Origin: Sphingomicrobium sp.
GTDB lineage: Bacteria; Pseudomonadota; Alphaproteobacteria; Sphingomonadales; Sphingomonadaceae
Direction: 5' to 3'
Length of the DNA: 64,000 bases
NCBI GenBank assembly: GCA_030447545.1
Contig: JAUJOV010000006.1
Coordinates: forward strand, 1 to 64,000
The notes beneath the pieces were generated by a model. The model did no database searches. It was not told the origin of the DNA and saw nothing but the letters and a program-made list of their open reading frames with translations. The position numbers were made by a program, and so were the translations under genes. The stretch's first letter is position 1; the number at the start of each line of letters is the position of its first letter. Shown here piece after piece: positions 24,131 through 33,611 of this stretch.

Positions 24131-24892
24131 TCAAATCCCGCCGGCCACGGGTTCGAACCCGGCTGCCGTGAGCCGCCCGGCAAGGTCGCTCGCGCAGGCT
24201 TGCGCCCGCTCGCCCTGCTCGGAGCGGATCACGAAGTTCGCGCCGAAGCGGCCGTCCTTGGCGAACGGATAGCTTCCGATCGCGACGCCCTCGTGCGCCC
24301 TTTGGGTCTCGCGCAGCAAATCGGCGACCTCGCTTTCCGCGGCGAACGCGCCGACGGTCACCGACACCATCGGGCGCCCGCCCTCGAGCTGGCCGTTGAG
24401 CGCCTCGAGCATGTTGGCGGCGATGCTCGGCACTCCCGCGAGCATGTAGACATTGTCCATCCTGACGCCCGGAGCCCCCGACAGCGGGTTGGGGATCAGC
24501 TCCGCGCCTTCGGGCACGCGCGCCATCCTCAGCCGCGCGTCGTTGAGCCCGCCGCGGCTTCCATAATAAGCCTCGAGGATTGCCCTCGCCTCGGGATGCA
24601 CGATCACCGGCACTGCGAAAGCCGCGGCGATCGAATCGACCGTGATGTCGTCGTGAGTCGGCCCGATCCCGCCGGTGGTGAACAGATAGTCGACGCCCCG
24701 CCTCAGCTCGTTGACGGCCGCCGCGATCCGCTCCTCCTCGTCGGGAACGATCCTGACCTCCGCTAGCCTGATCCCCTGCCGGTTCATCCAGGCGGCGACC
24801 TGCGCGACGTTCCTGTCCTGGGTCCGCCCCGACAGGATCTCGTCGCCGATCACCAGCAGCGCGGCCGTCCAGATTCGCTCACCGCCCACCAA
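24131..24892 (-). CDS. CinA/MoaB-type molybdopterin-binding domain protein
   Basis: A 253-residue protein of the competence/damage-inducible CinA N-terminal family. The conserved segments are ALLVIGDEILSGRTQDRN, VDYLFTTGGIGPTHDDITVD near residue 70, and MLAGVPSIAANML. The C-terminal nicotinamide-nucleotide amidohydrolase domain of full CinA is absent, so this is the short form. In other bacteria the COG1058 fold hydrolyses ADP-ribose-like compounds or binds molybdopterin; the role here is not established. It starts with TTG 24892 or GTG 24889 and is divergent from map. Confidence 0.85.
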   Translation of the reverse strand: MVGGERIWTAALLVIGDEILSGRTQDRNVAQVAAWMNRQGIRLAEVRIVPDEEERIAAAVNELRRGVDYLFTTGGIGPTHDDITVDSIAAAFAVPVIVHPEARAILEAYYGSRGGLNDARLRMARVPEGAELIPNPLSGAPGVRMDNVYMLAGVPSIAANMLEALNGQLEGGRPMVSVTVGAFAAESEVADLLRETQRAHEGVAIGSYPFAKDGRFGANFVIRSEQGERAQACASDLAGRLTAAGFEPVAGGI

Positions 24893-24935
24893 AGCTCCGT
24901 TCGACTCTCAAGGTCCGACTTCCTATCTAGGCGCG

Positions 24936-25766
24936 ATGACCGAATACATCACCGTCGCTGCCGATGACCGCATCGAAGCCCGCAACGGCGTGATCAAACT
25001 GCATGGGCCGGAAGGCTTCGAAGGGATGCGCCGCGCCGGCCGCCTCGCCGCCGAGATCCTCGACGCTTTGGTCCCGCACGTCGTTCCCGGAGTCACGACC
25101 CAGGAGCTCGACGACATCGCACGCAAGCACATGCTGGAGGCGGGTGCGATTCCGGCAACGCTCGGCTACCGCGGCTACACCAGGAGCTGCTGCACCTCGA
25201 TCAACCATGTCGTGTGCCACGGCATCCCGTGCAACAAGGCGCTCAAGGACGGCGACATCGTCAATATCGACGTGACTCCGATCGTCGAGGGCTGGCACGG
25301 CGACACGAGCCGCATGTTCCTGGTCGGGGACGTGCCCCTGAAGGCCCGCCGGCTGGTCGAGGCCACCTACGATTGCCTGATGCTGGGGATCGAGCAGGCG
25401 CGGCCCGGCAACCGCCTCGGCGACATCGCCGCCGCGATCCAACGCTACGCCGAAGCCCACCGCTACACCGTGGTTCGCGACTTCTGCGGGCATGGCGTCG
25501 GCCGCCTGTTCCATGACAGCCCCGAGGTGGTCCACGCCGGCCGCGCGGGCATCGGCCCCGAGCTTCGCCCCGGCATGTTCTTCACGGTCGAGCCGATGAT
25601 CAACATCGGCCGGCCCGACGTGAAGCTGCTCGACGACGGCTGGACCGCGGTGACTCGGGACCGCTCGCTCTCGGCCCAGTTCGAGCATTCGATCGGAATC
25701 ACACAAACCGGCTGCGAGATCTTCACGAAGAGCCCCGCAGGGCTCGACAAGCCACCTTATTTCTGA
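24936..25766 (+). CDS. map: Type I methionyl aminopeptidase
   Basis: A 276-residue metalloprotease that removes the initiator Met from nascent proteins. The five metal ligands can be located: Asp in IDVTPIV, Asp in HGDTSRMF, His in CGHGVGRLFHDSPEV, Glu in TVEPMI and Glu in QFEHSIGIT. The usual MARM-like N-terminus is replaced by a 24-residue extension before IKLHGPEGFEGMRRAGRLA. ATG 24936 is chosen since upstream sequence is shared with the promoter of the divergent CinA-type gene. Confidence 0.93.
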   Translation: MTEYITVAADDRIEARNGVIKLHGPEGFEGMRRAGRLAAEILDALVPHVVPGVTTQELDDIARKHMLEAGAIPATLGYRGYTRSCCTSINHVVCHGIPCNKALKDGDIVNIDVTPIVEGWHGDTSRMFLVGDVPLKARRLVEATYDCLMLGIEQARPGNRLGDIAAAIQRYAEAHRYTVVRDFCGHGVGRLFHDSPEVVHAGRAGIGPELRPGMFFTVEPMINIGRPDVKLLDDGWTAVTRDRSLSAQFEHSIGITQTGCEIFTKSPAGLDKPPYF

Positions 25767-25901
25767 GGTCCCAAACAACCCACAGGATTATCCACAGTTT
25801 TCTGAATTCCAGCCCGAGTCGCGCGCACGAATCATCTGGACAGGCCCGGCCGCGGGAGTAAGGTGATCACGTGCTTCGGGACTTCGGTAACGAAGCATGG
25901 G

Positions 25902-25932
25902 AACCCCCGCCGGGTCAAACCGGTGGGGGTTT
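25902..25932. terminator. Bidirectional intrinsic terminator between map and sixA
   Basis: Stem AACCCCCGCCGG / CCGGTGGGGGTT around GTCAAA, with an A run on one side and TTT on the other. It can serve map from the left and sixA from the right. A weaker hairpin (GCTTCG/CGAAGC) precedes it at 25873-25896. Confidence 0.75.
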
Positions 25933-25948
25933 ACCATTTCTGGGTCGG

Positions 25949-26468
25949 TCACCGCCCGCTCAGCTCCCTCGGCCTCACGAAATCCGCGATCTGCGCGATC
26001 CCCGGCCGTAGCTCCTCCCACCTCTCCACCGGCAGTTCGAGCAGCGCCAGCGCAGCCGTAGGATAAGCGCGCTCCGACCGACTCGCGGTGCGGATCGTCG
26101 GGGCTCGCGAGCATCGCGGCCAGCTCCTGAAGCCCCGGGTTGTGCCCGACGAGGAGCAGCCGCCGGGCCGACTCGTCCACAGCCCGAAGGACGTCCAGCA
26201 AGCTCGCCGCCGTCGCCTGGTAAATGCGCTGCTCGAACCGCGGCTCGAGCGCCTCGCCACAGGCCGCCTCGAGATGCTCGAGCGTCTCGACGACTCGGCG
26301 CGCGGGACTTGCGAGCACCAGATCGAACGCGAGCCCCCGCCGGCCCATCTCCGCACCGATCGCTGCCGCTGCCCCCACGCCGCGTGCGTTCAGCGGCCGG
26401 TCGAAATCGGCAAGCGCCGGATCGTCCCAGCTCGACTTGGCATGGCGAAGCAAGGCGAGCCTCTTCAT
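25949..26468 (-). CDS. sixA: Histidine phosphatase SixA family, frame changed near 26075
   Basis: A phosphoglycerate-mutase-like histidine phosphatase. The active-site motif LLRHAKSSWDDP is at the N-terminus, and the second His is in LLLVGHNPGLQELA near residue 100. SixA removes phosphate from phosphohistidine in phosphorelay or PTS proteins. The frame from ATG 26468 is clear until about LASPDDPHR; the adjacent frame then gives AYPTAALALLELPVERWEEL and ends RPRELSGR at 25949. The start overlaps the end of ppa (ATGA). Joined length is about 173 residues, normal for the family. Confidence 0.78.
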
Positions 26469-26996
26469 CGCCTGTTGGCCGCTTCCTCGATCAGCTCGAC
26501 CGCGCGCTCGGGCCGCCCAGCGCAAGCACTTCGAACCGCTGCCCGCGCGCTTGCTTGTAGGTGCGGAAGAAGTCGCTGAGCTGATCGGTAAATCCGCGGC
26601 CGAGCTGCTCCATCCGCTCCACTGCGGCAAGGTGCGGCTCTCGGCCAGCCGGGCGATCAGCCGGTCGTTGCGCACCCTGGGCTCGCCGTCGCGCCACTGC
26701 TCGACCTCCATCGAGCCGAGCAGGCGGACGGTCACCAGGCAGCCGACCGGGAGCTGCGCTTCGGCCACCACCAGCAGGTCCAAGGCATCGCCGTCGCCGC
26801 CGAGCGTCGAGGGCACGAACCCGAAGTCGACCGGAAAGGCCATGCCCACCGGCAGCAGCTTGCCGAGCGCGAACAGCCCCGTTTTTACATCGTAAATGAA
26901 CTTGGCGCGCGAGCCGTGCGGAGTCTCGACGATCGCGCGGCAGGTGAAAGCGTGCTTGTCGAGCTCATGCGGCAGGTCGGTGAGGCGCGCGTTCAT
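26465..26996 (-). CDS. ppa: Inorganic pyrophosphatase, frame changed near 26640 and 26515
   Basis: A class I inorganic diphosphatase that hydrolyses pyrophosphate from biosynthesis. From ATG 26996 the frame shows KFIYDVKTGLFALGKLLPVG, the Tyr/Phe-rich FPVDFGFVPSTLGGDGDALD with the metal-binding Asp pair, and VEQWRDGEPRVRNDRLI. It then changes frame at about 26640 (HLAAVERMEQLGRGFTDQL, FFRTYKQARGQRFEVLALGG). A second change near 26515 leads to ERAVELIEEAANRR and a TGA that overlaps the sixA start. A single-copy essential enzyme with two breaks in an otherwise conserved sequence points to sequencing indels. Confidence 0.8.
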
Positions 26997-27040
26997 GCGC
27001 TGCTCCAATGCCCGGCGCCCGAAGCGGTTTCCCGGGCCTT

Positions 27041-27421
27041 TTACGCCTCCTGAAGAAGAGTCATCCCGCACACCAAAGTGCTGAGCTCTGCGCTGGCGAA
27101 GGGCTTGCGAATCACGCGAGCTCCGCGAGGCAGATCGGCGAGCCGCCGCTCGCTTCCGTCGGATGCGACGACCAGCCGCGTTCCCGGCCGCTCACGCGCG
27201 ACTCGGTGAGCAAGCTCGATCCCGTCGACCTCGCCGGGCAGCTCCATCTCGGTGAGGACGACCTGGATCTCCGGGTGGTCGCGAAGCCGTTGAAGCGCCT
27301 CGTCAGCGTCATAGGCATGGAAGGTCGCAAAGCCGGCCTCGCGCAATATGTCGGAAGCGATCATTCCAACGAACGGCTGGTCCTCGACGATCAGTGCGGC
27401 GGGCGGACTGCTGCTTGCCAT
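27041..27421 (-). CDS. Single-domain response regulator with Glu at the phosphorylation site
   Basis: A 126-residue stand-alone receiver domain. The acidic pocket is VEDQPFVGM near residue 12, the switch-region Lys is VIRKPF near 108, and the beta-3 strand reads VVLTEMELPG near 57. At that place nearly all receivers have Asp as the phosphoacceptor; here it is Glu. The protein may therefore be locked in an active-like state or use another kind of input. There is no histidine kinase next to it. ATG 27421 is preferred over an upstream frame with no conservation. Confidence 0.85.
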   Translation of the reverse strand: MASSSPPAALIVEDQPFVGMIASDILREAGFATFHAYDADEALQRLRDHPEIQVVLTEMELPGEVDGIELAHRVARERPGTRLVVASDGSERRLADLPRGARVIRKPFASAELSTLVCGMTLLQEA

Positions 27422-27484
27422 GACTGCCTCGTGCCTTCTCGAATGCTTGGGGCCGGATGAAGAGAGCAATCGCGGCTGGGTGCG

Positions 27485-27946
27485 CTACGTCTTGCCCTTC
27501 TTCTTCTTCCCGGCTTTGGCCTTCTTGGGTGCCGCGAGGTCGAACGCGACGGCGGTCCCGGCCGATTCGAGGCTGCGGCGGGCGACGTCGAGCGCGAGCG
27601 CCCACAACGTGCTGCCCCGCCCCTTCGCGTCGGCGGCGACCGACTCGAGCTCGTCGGCGGCCGCGGTGGCCATGGCGCGCGCTTTGTCGGGATTGCGCAT
27701 CGCGGCCGCCGCCGCCACGAGCGTCGCGGCGACGACTTCGGCCACGGCTGGGTTGGAGGCAAGCTCGGCAGCCTTCGCCTTGGCGACTTTCGCGACTTTG
27801 GAGACTTTGGCGCGCTTGGGTCGAGCGGCGGCTTTCGGCGATTCGCCCGTGGGCGCGGCCTTTTCCTTTTTCGCTCGGTCGCCCTTTTTCTTCTTATCTT
27901 TGGCCAAGGCGTGAACCTTTCCAGCGCTGCGGCTTTGCTCACCCAT
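27485..27946 (-). CDS. Lys/Ala-rich histone-like or phasin-like protein
   Basis: A protein of 153 residues from ATG 27946, or about 140 from a TTG at 27907. Both ends are very Lys-rich (KDKKKKGDRAKKEKAAPTG at the N-terminus, KKAKAGKKKKGKT at the C-terminus). The middle is Ala-rich and helical (AEVVAATLVAAAAAMRNPDK). This is the layout of small nucleic-acid-binding or granule-associated proteins. The middle part resembles the Ala-rich region of the protein at 48210-49293 (AAGLAAAAAAISRSPAARAK), so the two may be paralogues. Function is not known. It is divergent from ppk. Confidence 0.6.
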   Translation of the reverse strand: MGEQSRSAGKVHALAKDKKKKGDRAKKEKAAPTGESPKAAARPKRAKVSKVAKVAKAKAAELASNPAVAEVVAATLVAAAAAMRNPDKARAMATAAADELESVAADAKGRGSTLWALALDVARRSLESAGTAVAFDLAAPKKAKAGKKKKGKT

Positions 27947-28081
27947 CAGGCCACCCGGGAGCAGTGCTGCCGTCACATGGCTGAAACAAGCATCTGTTTC
28001 AATTCCGAGACAGTCGAGAAGCCTTTGCGAGCGCACTCGCACGAGCGCTTCAAACGGGACTCGAGGCGGGACCGCAAGTCG

Positions 28082-30232
28082 ATGGACAAGCCTTTGGCTG
28101 AGCTTCCGGGCGAGCCGCGAATCGCCTCTCGCGACCAGCTCTATTTCAACCGCGAGCTGTCCTGGCTGGCGTTCAACCAGCGCGTTCTCGAGGAGGCGTG
28201 CAACCCCGGCCATCCGCTGCTCGAGCGGGTGCGCTTTCTGTCGATCTCGGCGAGCAACCTCGACGAATTCTTCATGGTCCGCGTGGCCGGCCTCAAAGCG
28301 CACCAGGCGCTTGGAGTCGAGGAGCGCTCGATCGACGGCCGCACGCCCGGGCAGCAGCTCGCAGCCGTGAGCCTTGGCGCCGACCGGCTGGTCGCTCAGC
28401 AGCATGAAGCGTGGAACGGCCTTCGCGCCGCGCTCGCCGAGGCCGGTGTGATGGTCGTCGGAATGGAGCCGCTCGATGGAGCGGCAGAAGCCTGGCTGAA
28501 CGAATATTTCCGCGAGCAGATCTTCCCGCTCCTGACCCCGCAGGCCATCGATCCGGCGCACCCCTTCCCGTTCCTTCCGAACCGCGGCTTCGCGCTGATC
28601 TTCGAACTGAGGAAGGGCAAGGCCGAGCCGATCCGCGAGCTCATCATGCTGCCTCAGGCGCTTCCCCGCTTCCTGCGCATTCCCGGCGCCGAGTCGCGCT
28701 ACATCGCGCTCGACACGCTGATCCGGCGCCAGATCGATAATCTGTTCCCCAAATATGAAGTGCTTTGCGGCGGGACCTTTCGAGTGATCCGCGACAGCGA
28801 CATCGAGGTGGAAGAGGAAGCCGAGGACCTCGTCCGCTACTTCCGAACCGCGATCAAGCGCCGGCGCCGGGGGCGCGTCGTGCGCCTGGAGATCGAGCCC
28901 GGAATGCCCGACGCCTTGGTCCGCCTGGTCCAGCAGGGAGTCGACGCCGCCGGCGCGATCACGGCCGAAAGCCGCGGCTTGCTTGGAATGGCCGACCTAT
29001 CCGTGCTGGTCGACGAGGACCGGCCGGAGCTGAAGTTTCCGCCGTTCGACTCCCGCTTCCCCGAGCGCATCCGCGAGCATGGCGGCGACTGCTTCGCGGC
29101 GATCCGTGCCAAGGACATCCTCGTTCACCACCCGTACGAAAGCTTCGAGGTGGTGGTCGAGTTCGTCCGCCAGGCCGCGGCCGACCCCGACGTGGTGGCG
29201 ATCAAGCAGACCCTGTACCGCGCGGGCTCGAAGTCGCCGATCGTCCGGGCGCTGATCGACGCGGCCGAGGCCGGAAAGTCGGTGACCGCCGTGATCGAGC
29301 TCAAGGCTCGGTTCGACGAGGAGCAGAATTTGATGTGGGCCGCGGCGCTCGAGCGCGCCGGAGTGCAGGTCGTCTACGGCTTCATCGAATGGAAGACCCA
29401 CGCCAAGGTGTCGATGGTCGTTCGCCGCGAAGGCAAGGGCTACCGCACCTACTGCCACTTCGGCACCGGCAATTATCATCCGGTCAGCGCGCGCATCTAC
29501 ACCGACTTCAGCTATTTCACCGCCGACCCGAAGCTCGGCCGCGACGCAGCCAAGCTGTTCAACTTCATCACCGGCTATCTCGAGCCCAAGAACCTGCGCC
29601 AGCTCGTCATTTCGCCGCTGATGCTTCGCGACGAGCTGATCCGGCTGATCGACGCGGAGATCGCCGCCGCGCGCGAAGGCAGGCCCTCCGGCGTCTGGGC
29701 CAAGATGAATTCGCTGGTCGACCAGGCGATCATCGACAAGCTTTACGACGCGAGCGCTGCGGGCGTGCCGATCGACCTCGTCGTTCGTGGAATCTGCTGT
29801 CTTCGCCCGGGCGTTCCGGGCCTGTCCGACAACATTTACGTCAAGTCGATCGTCGGCCGCTTCCTCGAGCACGGCCGCTTGTGGTGCTTCGCCAACGGCC
29901 ACCAGCTGCCGCATCCGGGCGCGAAGGTGTACATCAGCTCGGCCGACTGGATGCCGCGCAACCTCGACCGGCGGATCGAATATATGCTGCCGATCGAGAA
30001 CCCGACCGTGCACGCGCAGCTGCTCGAGCAGGTGATGCTCGCCAACCTGCTCGACAATGAGCAGAGCTGGCGGCTGCGGCCTGACGGCAGCTACGAGCGG
30101 CTTCGCCGCAAGCCCGGCGAGGGGTTCAACCTCCACCATTATTTCATGTCGAACCCGTCGCTGTCCGGCCGCGGCCAGGCGCTCAGGAAGGGCCGCAAGG
30201 TTCCCAAGCTCCGCTTCCAGCGCGGTCGCTAG
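28082..30232 (+). CDS. ppk1: Polyphosphate kinase 1
   Basis: A 716-residue PPK1 that reversibly makes polyphosphate from ATP. The N-terminal domain starts with YFNRELSWLAFNQRVLEEA, and DEFFMVRVAGLK follows near residue 62. The catalytic His lies in the GTGNYHPVSARIYTDFSYF region near residue 460. The second conserved His/Arg cluster includes YISSADWMPRNLDRRIEYM near 620. ATG 28082 fits the family; the open frame before it is unconserved. Only the stop codon separates it from ppx, so the two form an operon. Confidence 0.95.
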   Translation: MDKPLAELPGEPRIASRDQLYFNRELSWLAFNQRVLEEACNPGHPLLERVRFLSISASNLDEFFMVRVAGLKAHQALGVEERSIDGRTPGQQLAAVSLGADRLVAQQHEAWNGLRAALAEAGVMVVGMEPLDGAAEAWLNEYFREQIFPLLTPQAIDPAHPFPFLPNRGFALIFELRKGKAEPIRELIMLPQALPRFLRIPGAESRYIALDTLIRRQIDNLFPKYEVLCGGTFRVIRDSDIEVEEEAEDLVRYFRTAIKRRRRGRVVRLEIEPGMPDALVRLVQQGVDAAGAITAESRGLLGMADLSVLVDEDRPELKFPPFDSRFPERIREHGGDCFAAIRAKDILVHHPYESFEVVVEFVRQAAADPDVVAIKQTLYRAGSKSPIVRALIDAAEAGKSVTAVIELKARFDEEQNLMWAAALERAGVQVVYGFIEWKTHAKVSMVVRREGKGYRTYCHFGTGNYHPVSARIYTDFSYFTADPKLGRDAAKLFNFITGYLEPKNLRQLVISPLMLRDELIRLIDAEIAAAREGRPSGVWAKMNSLVDQAIIDKLYDASAAGVPIDLVVRGICCLRPGVPGLSDNIYVKSIVGRFLEHGRLWCFANGHQLPHPGAKVYISSADWMPRNLDRRIEYMLPIENPTVHAQLLEQVMLANLLDNEQSWRLRPDGSYERLRRKPGEGFNLHHYFMSNPSLSGRGQALRKGRKVPKLRFQRGR

Positions 30233-31675
30233 GTGCTCAACGGCGAGCCCGCGGCGATCATCGACATCGGGTCGAACTCGGTTCGCCTGGTCGTCTATGC
30301 CGGCGCCGAGCGCATGCCCGCACCGGTATTCAACGAAAAGGTGACGGCCGGCCTCGGCACCGGCGTTGCGGAGACCGGCCGGCTCGACGAGAAGCGCGCC
30401 GGGCGCGCGCTCCAGTCGCTCGCCCGCTTCCGCCTTCTGCTCGATTACATGGAAGTGAAGACCACCACCGTGGTCGCGACCGCCGCAGTGCGCGACGCAG
30501 GCAATGGCGCAGATTTCGTGCACGCGGTCGACGGCCTCGGGTTCAAGACGCGGATCCTCAGTGGCGCGGAGGAAGCACGGCTGGCGGGGGAAGGTGTGCT
30601 GTCGGCGATCCCCGGAGCGGACGGAATGGTCGCCGACCTCGGCGGGGGGAGCGTCGAGCTGATCGACGTCAGCGGCGACCGCACGCGCGGCGGCGTGTCG
30701 CTGCGCCTCGGCGTGCTGCGCATGAACGCAGGCTCGGCCGGCCAGCGCGAGGTTCGCCGAGCGATCGACCAGGCGTTCGAAGACAATCCCTTCCTCGCAC
30801 GCAGCCGGGGCCGAGACTTTTACATGGTCGGCGGCTCGTGGCGATCGCTCGCGCGCATCGACATGCTCGCGACCGGCTATCCGCTGCCGATCATCCACCA
30901 GTACCGCATAGCGCCCGGCCGCGCGAAGCAGCTCCAGAAGCTCGTCGCCGCGCCGAAGCCCGAGTGGCGCAATGAAATCGCGGCCGCGCGCCTCGCCTCA
31001 TCGCCGGTCGCGGCAATGCTGCTCGCGTCGCTCGCCGAGAGGCTCGAGCCGTCGAGCATGGTGGTCTCGACCTCGGGGATCCGCGAAGGCCTGCTGTACG
31101 AAGCGCTCTCCGCCAAAGCCCGAGCGAAGGACCCGCTGATCGAGGAAGTACGCTGCGCGGGCCACGGCCAGAGCCCCTTCGGCGAGCATGGCGACGAGCT
31201 CGACGAATGGATCGGCACGATCTTCGACGACCCGCTGCAGACCGCGCGAATCCGCCACGCCGCCTGCCTACTCGCCGACATCGCCTGGGACGCCAACCCC
31301 GCCTTCCGCGCGGATCGCGGCGTCGAAATGGCGCTTCACGGCAACTGGGTCGGAGTGAGCGCGCCGGAGCGGGTGATGATCGCCCAGGCGCTGTCCTCGA
31401 CGTTCGGCCGCGACCGCCTCGCCGATCCCGCGATCACTCGCCTGTGCAAGGCCCGCGATCTCGAGCGAGCACGCCAATGGGGCCTGGCAATGCGGCTCGG
31501 CCAGCGCCTGTGCGGCGGAGTCGCCGCGGCGCTGCGCTCCACCCGGCTGTCGGTGAACGGCTCGAAGCTTCGCCTGAGCGGGCAAGGCGCCTTGCTCGGA
31601 GATCCGGTCAAGCGCCGCCTCGCCCCCCTCGCGCAAGCCATGGGCCTCGAGCCGCTGATCGAGCCTGGGGCCTAG
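30233..31675 (+). CDS. ppx: Exopolyphosphatase / Ppx-GppA phosphatase
   Basis: A 480-residue member of the Ppx/GppA family in the actin-like ATPase superfamily. The two phosphate-binding loops are IIDIGSNSVRLVVY near residue 8 and VADLGGGSVELIDVSGD near 133, with the linking Arg/Glu region NGADFVHAV between them. The GTG start directly follows the ppk stop, so both enzymes of polyphosphate turnover are made together. The length, with a C-terminal HD-like extension, suits Ppx rather than short GppA forms. Both exopolyphosphate and pppGpp hydrolysis are possible. Confidence 0.92.
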   Translation: MLNGEPAAIIDIGSNSVRLVVYAGAERMPAPVFNEKVTAGLGTGVAETGRLDEKRAGRALQSLARFRLLLDYMEVKTTTVVATAAVRDAGNGADFVHAVDGLGFKTRILSGAEEARLAGEGVLSAIPGADGMVADLGGGSVELIDVSGDRTRGGVSLRLGVLRMNAGSAGQREVRRAIDQAFEDNPFLARSRGRDFYMVGGSWRSLARIDMLATGYPLPIIHQYRIAPGRAKQLQKLVAAPKPEWRNEIAAARLASSPVAAMLLASLAERLEPSSMVVSTSGIREGLLYEALSAKARAKDPLIEEVRCAGHGQSPFGEHGDELDEWIGTIFDDPLQTARIRHAACLLADIAWDANPAFRADRGVEMALHGNWVGVSAPERVMIAQALSSTFGRDRLADPAITRLCKARDLERARQWGLAMRLGQRLCGGVAAALRSTRLSVNGSKLRLSGQGALLGDPVKRRLAPLAQAMGLEPLIEPGA

Positions 31676-32424
31676 GCCGCGGCCGCCTTCCTGTGCGAAT
31701 CCCATCGCGCGGCAAGCTCACGCGCGCCCTCGAGGTCTTCGGGGAAGTCGACCTCGCCCCACTCCTCGCCGTTGATGTCGAGGGTCCAGACGGCATGCTC
31801 CTGCGCGATCTGGTGGATCACGCGCAAATACCAGATGGTGGTGCCCTCGGCCGTGCGCATGCACCTTTCGATCCACTCGGCGAACAGCTCGGCGCCCCCA
31901 CGGCGAAACGCGAGCAGCCCGATCGACTCGGCGTTCACCTCGTCCATCGGCAGCCTCTTGCCGATCGCGCGCAGCCGGCCCTCGCCGTCGACCACGACCT
32001 TCATGTCATCGGCGTCGTACGAATCCTTGCGGTCCATGGTGACGCAGATGCCGTCCTGCCGGTTGGCCACCACGCGCGCCATCAGCCGCTCCGACACCAG
32101 AGTGTCGCCGTTCCACACCAGACAGTCGCCGCGAAGCTCGGCCCGAGCGATGAACAGCGAGCCGAGATTGTCCGCGACCTTGTAGAACGGATTGTAGATC
32201 GTCCGTACCCGCGGCCCCCCGCTGCGCCGCGCAAGCGCCGCCTCGACCTGGTCGTCACGAAAGCCGGTAACCACGACCGCCTCGCGCACGCCATTGGCCT
32301 CGAGCGTGTCGAGCTGCCGGTCGAGCAGGGTCCGCCCCGAAAAATCGATCAGACACTTGGGCCGGTCGTCGGTGAGGTGCCCAAGGCGCGAGCCCTGGCC
32401 TGCGGAAAGGATGATCGCCTTCAT
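31672..32424 (-). CDS. Nucleotidyltransferase (sugar- or choline-phosphate type)
   Basis: A 250-residue NTP transferase with the N-terminal signature AIILSAGQGSRLGHLTDDRP and the Asp-containing CLVWNGDTLVSERL near residue 102. The family includes choline-phosphate cytidylyltransferases (LicC) and sugar-1-phosphate nucleotidyltransferases. The conserved DNLGSLFIARAEL and NAESIGLLAF patterns place it close to LicC-type enzymes. Without a kinase or transferase neighbour the substrate cannot be fixed. The stop overlaps the end of ppx on the other strand by four bases. Confidence 0.82.
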   Translation of the reverse strand: MKAIILSAGQGSRLGHLTDDRPKCLIDFSGRTLLDRQLDTLEANGVREAVVVTGFRDDQVEAALARRSGGPRVRTIYNPFYKVADNLGSLFIARAELRGDCLVWNGDTLVSERLMARVVANRQDGICVTMDRKDSYDADDMKVVVDGEGRLRAIGKRLPMDEVNAESIGLLAFRRGGAELFAEWIERCMRTAEGTTIWYLRVIHQIAQEHAVWTLDINGEEWGEVDFPEDLEGARELAARWDSHRKAAAA

Positions 32425-32463
32425 GGCCGCGAGCCCTGCCGATCAATTGCGGCGGAGCTGTGA

Positions 32464-32823
<360 letters not shown>

Positions 32824-32868
32824 CTTTTGTTCCGCGCGAGCGCCTGTGCGGCTAGAAGAGCGAGCGCG

Positions 32869-33090
32869 ATGTCTGACTGCCCCGACCCGCAGATGCTCGC
32901 GTCGATGGCGCCCGACGAGCTGCGCTCGGCGATGCGGACTTTGGGCTATCGGACGCAGAACGACCTTGCCAATGCGATCGGCGTGTCGCGTTCGGCAGTC
33001 AGCCTGTGGCTCGAAGGAAAGGTCGGAGTGCCTCGCCCGATCGCGATGCTGCTTCGAATGCTCGTGGCGGCGCAGAGGCGGTCCTACTAG
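32869..33090 (+). CDS. Small helix-turn-helix protein
   Basis: A 73-residue protein whose central part (YRTQNDLANAIGVSRSAVSL) is a clear Cro/C1-type helix-turn-helix. It is followed by WLEGKVGVPRPIAMLLRMLV, the usual recognition-helix flank. It is probably a small DNA-binding protein acting as a dimer. It lies right behind glnB with no gap for another promoter, so it may share its transcript. Function unknown. Confidence 0.7.
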   Translation: MSDCPDPQMLASMAPDELRSAMRTLGYRTQNDLANAIGVSRSAVSLWLEGKVGVPRPIAMLLRMLVAAQRRSY

Positions 33091-33104
33091 GGAGCCGCTC
33101 TTCG

Positions 33105-33611
33105 TCAGTAACGCCCGCCGCCGGGCACCGCCGAAGCGTCCGCCTTGCGCCTTCCGGTGCCGGACGAAGCCCCCTCACCGCGATTGGCGTCGCGCCGCAG
33201 CTCGCGATCGGCCTCGTCAATCCGCTGCAGCAGATCGCTGAAGCAGGGGGACTCGTCCACCGGCCACAGGCGCGAGAAGCCGTGACCCAGCAGCTCGACC
33301 TCCCGCTGGGTCAGCAGTCCGACGGCGACGATCCTCTCACGCGGCAAAATATGCTCCGATTCACGCTGATATGCATCAGTTTCAACGAAGGAACCCACTC
33401 GCCGGTGCCGACCGTTTCGCGGGTGATTCGAATTGGGCTGCTCCTCGGACGACCAGCGCGCACCGAGCCGGGACAAAGGCTCGCCGCTTGCCCGGTTTAC
33501 GAAGCTGCGCGCGCCGCCAATCGCGCCGAAGGACGTGCCGTTGTTCGTGATTGCGCAATCGACCGGGGCTGCGGCGGCGGCGCTGCTTGCGACCTGTTGT
33601 TCGACGAACAT
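33105..33611 (-). CDS. Hypothetical protein
   Basis: A 168-residue frame. The C-terminal half has the look of a conserved protein (ERIVAVGLLTQREVELLGHG, FSRLWPVDESPCFSDLLQRI), and I recall similar short segments in sphingomonads. The N-terminal half contains an Ala-rich stretch and APVDCAITNNGTSFGAIGGA, perhaps a degenerate signal or lipoprotein region. No domain is recognised. The gene lies in the segment that separates glnB from glnA and may start later than 33611. Confidence 0.45.
   Translation of the reverse strand: MFVEQQVASSAAAAAPVDCAITNNGTSFGAIGGARSFVNRASGEPLSRLGARWSSEEQPNSNHPRNGRHRRVGSFVETDAYQRESEHILPRERIVAVGLLTQREVELLGHGFSRLWPVDESPCFSDLLQRIDEADRELRRDANRGEGASSGTGRRKADASAVPGGGRY

Noticed and set aside
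25788-25796. DnaA-box-like TTATCCACA, with another at 10963-10971
   Set aside because: Only isolated single boxes, with no cluster, AT-rich unwinding region or dnaA/dnaN neighbour; not evidence for an origin.
28997-30898. Long open frame of about 630 codons on the minus strand
   Set aside because: It is antisense to ppk and ppx, which are both clearly conserved; the translation has no domain.
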